Position numbers and translations under genes: made by a program
NCBI GenBank assembly: GCA_013815575.1
Contig: JACDFX010000124.1
Span: 1-6,147, forward strand
Direction: 5' to 3'
Source of the DNA: Rubrobacter sp.
GTDB taxonomy: Bacteria; Actinomycetota; Rubrobacteria; Rubrobacterales; Rubrobacteraceae
Length of the DNA stretch: 6,147 bases
Shown here: piece by piece, positions 5,643 through 6,147 of the stretch
Position numbering within the stretch: position 1 is the first letter of the stretch
Layout: each line of letters opens with the position of its first letter
The notes under the pieces: model-generated
Told to the model about the DNA's origin: nothing
Database searches by the model: none
Seen by the model: only the letters and a program-made list of their open reading frames with translations

Positions 5643-6147
5643 CTATTCCTTGCGCCGGTTCCGGATCCAACCGGGGACCAGGGAGACGGCGACGAAGAAT
5701 ACGGCGGCCACCCCGAGGTAGACGAAGGTCCTGGTCAGGTCTTGCTGGGCGCTCGCCAGGGAGCCCCCGGCGAAGGTGTAGACGGCGGCGCCGGGGATGA
5801 TGCAGACCGCGGTGAGGAGCACGTAGGTGCCGAGCCCGATCTTCGTAATCCCGTACGCGTAGTTCTGGAGGTTGAAGGGGAACACGGGCACGAGCCTGGT
5901 GATGAGCAGCATCCGCCAGCCCTGCCGCTCGACCCCCTCGTCCAGCTTCTTGACCCTCTCGTTGTTCGCCGTCCAACCCTCGACCAGACCCCTGGCCGCG
6001 TACCTCCCGACCAGAAAGGCCAGGGTCGCGCCGATGGTCGCCCCGGTTACGGCCCACAGGGCGCCGAAGACGGGCCCGAAGACCAGGCCCGCCAGAAGCG
6101 AGAGCGGGGTGCCGGGCAGGAACGCCACGGTCGCCACAGCGTAGACC
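5643..6147 (-). CDS. VTT-domain (TVP38/TMEM64, DedA-like) membrane protein, partial
   Basis: Integral membrane protein of the TVP38/TMEM64 group (SNARE-associated/VTT domain, PF09335). Members sit in the cytoplasmic membrane; relatives in this superfamily act in lipid scrambling or transport, but the bacterial TVP38 role is generally unknown. The 167 visible codons hold FLPGTPLSLLAGLVFGPVFG followed by a small-residue helix ending FLVGRYAARG, then the second half ITRLVPVFPFNLQNYAYGIT with a hydrophobic helix and IIPGAAVYTFAGG, and a last membrane helix (YLGVAAVFFVAVSLVPGW) before a basic tail RNRRKE. Both halves of the VTT re-entrant core are present. The frame remains open to the right edge (residues VYA before a GTG at 6137), and family members have about 40 or more further N-terminal residues, so the true start is outside the window. 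It precedes the hydrolase gene by 138 bases; a functional link is not evident. Confidence 0.85.
   Translation of the reverse strand, partial: VYAVATVAFLPGTPLSLLAGLVFGPVFGALWAVTGATIGATLAFLVGRYAARGLVEGWTANNERVKKLDEGVERQGWRMLLITRLVPVFPFNLQNYAYGITKIGLGTYVLLTAVCIIPGAAVYTFAGGSLASAQQDLTRTFVYLGVAAVFFVAVSLVPGWIRNRRKE

Overview
The window is GC-rich bacterial DNA in which every gene I can support lies on the minus strand. It reads from the right edge to the left as one tightly packed, operon-like block: a partial VTT/DedA-type membrane protein (right edge), a GH63-type mannosylglycerate/glucosylglycerate hydrolase-like enzyme, a GH15 trehalase/glucoamylase-like enzyme, a short-form 6-phosphogluconate dehydrogenase (decarboxylating), a Glk-type glucokinase, and the first 42 codons of a transketolase (left edge). 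The high GC, frequent GTG/TTG starts, strong Shine-Dalgarno sites and the pairing of a glycosylglycerate hydrolase with a bacterial GH15 suggest a high-GC actinobacterium-like organism. A Rubrobacter-type lineage is my best guess, because Rubrobacter is known to accumulate mannosylglycerate and trehalose. This taxonomic call is inference; nothing in the window proves it.

Layout (minus strand, in order of transcription). The membrane protein runs from beyond the right edge to 5643. A 138-base spacer follows; it holds a possible 25-codon leader ORF with its own good ribosome site, which ends in an ATGA overlap with the GH63 start at 5504. GH63 (5504-4119) and GH15 (4122-2302) overlap by GTGA. 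Thirteen bases separate GH15 from the 6-phosphogluconate dehydrogenase (2288-1326). A 170-base spacer, the only substantial non-coding stretch, lies before glucokinase (1155-133) and carries repeated CAACGGGA boxes. Transketolase starts six bases after the glucokinase stop. No gene-free stretch exceeds 300 bases, and I saw no tRNA, rRNA, CRISPR array, insertion sequence or convincing intrinsic terminator.

How the genes may work together. Two cytosolic glycosidases without signal peptides would release free hexose from small intracellular glycosides (glucosyl- or mannosylglycerate, and trehalose or a similar alpha-glucoside). Glucokinase would phosphorylate the glucose, and 6-phosphogluconate dehydrogenase and transketolase would carry carbon through the pentose phosphate pathway. 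The block therefore looks like a compatible-solute recycling route wired directly into reducing-power and pentose production. The substrates of the two glycosidases are inferred from family, not shown by the sequence. Four of the five well-bounded starts (GH15, gnd, glk, tkt) are non-ATG, each with a recognisable ribosome-binding site.
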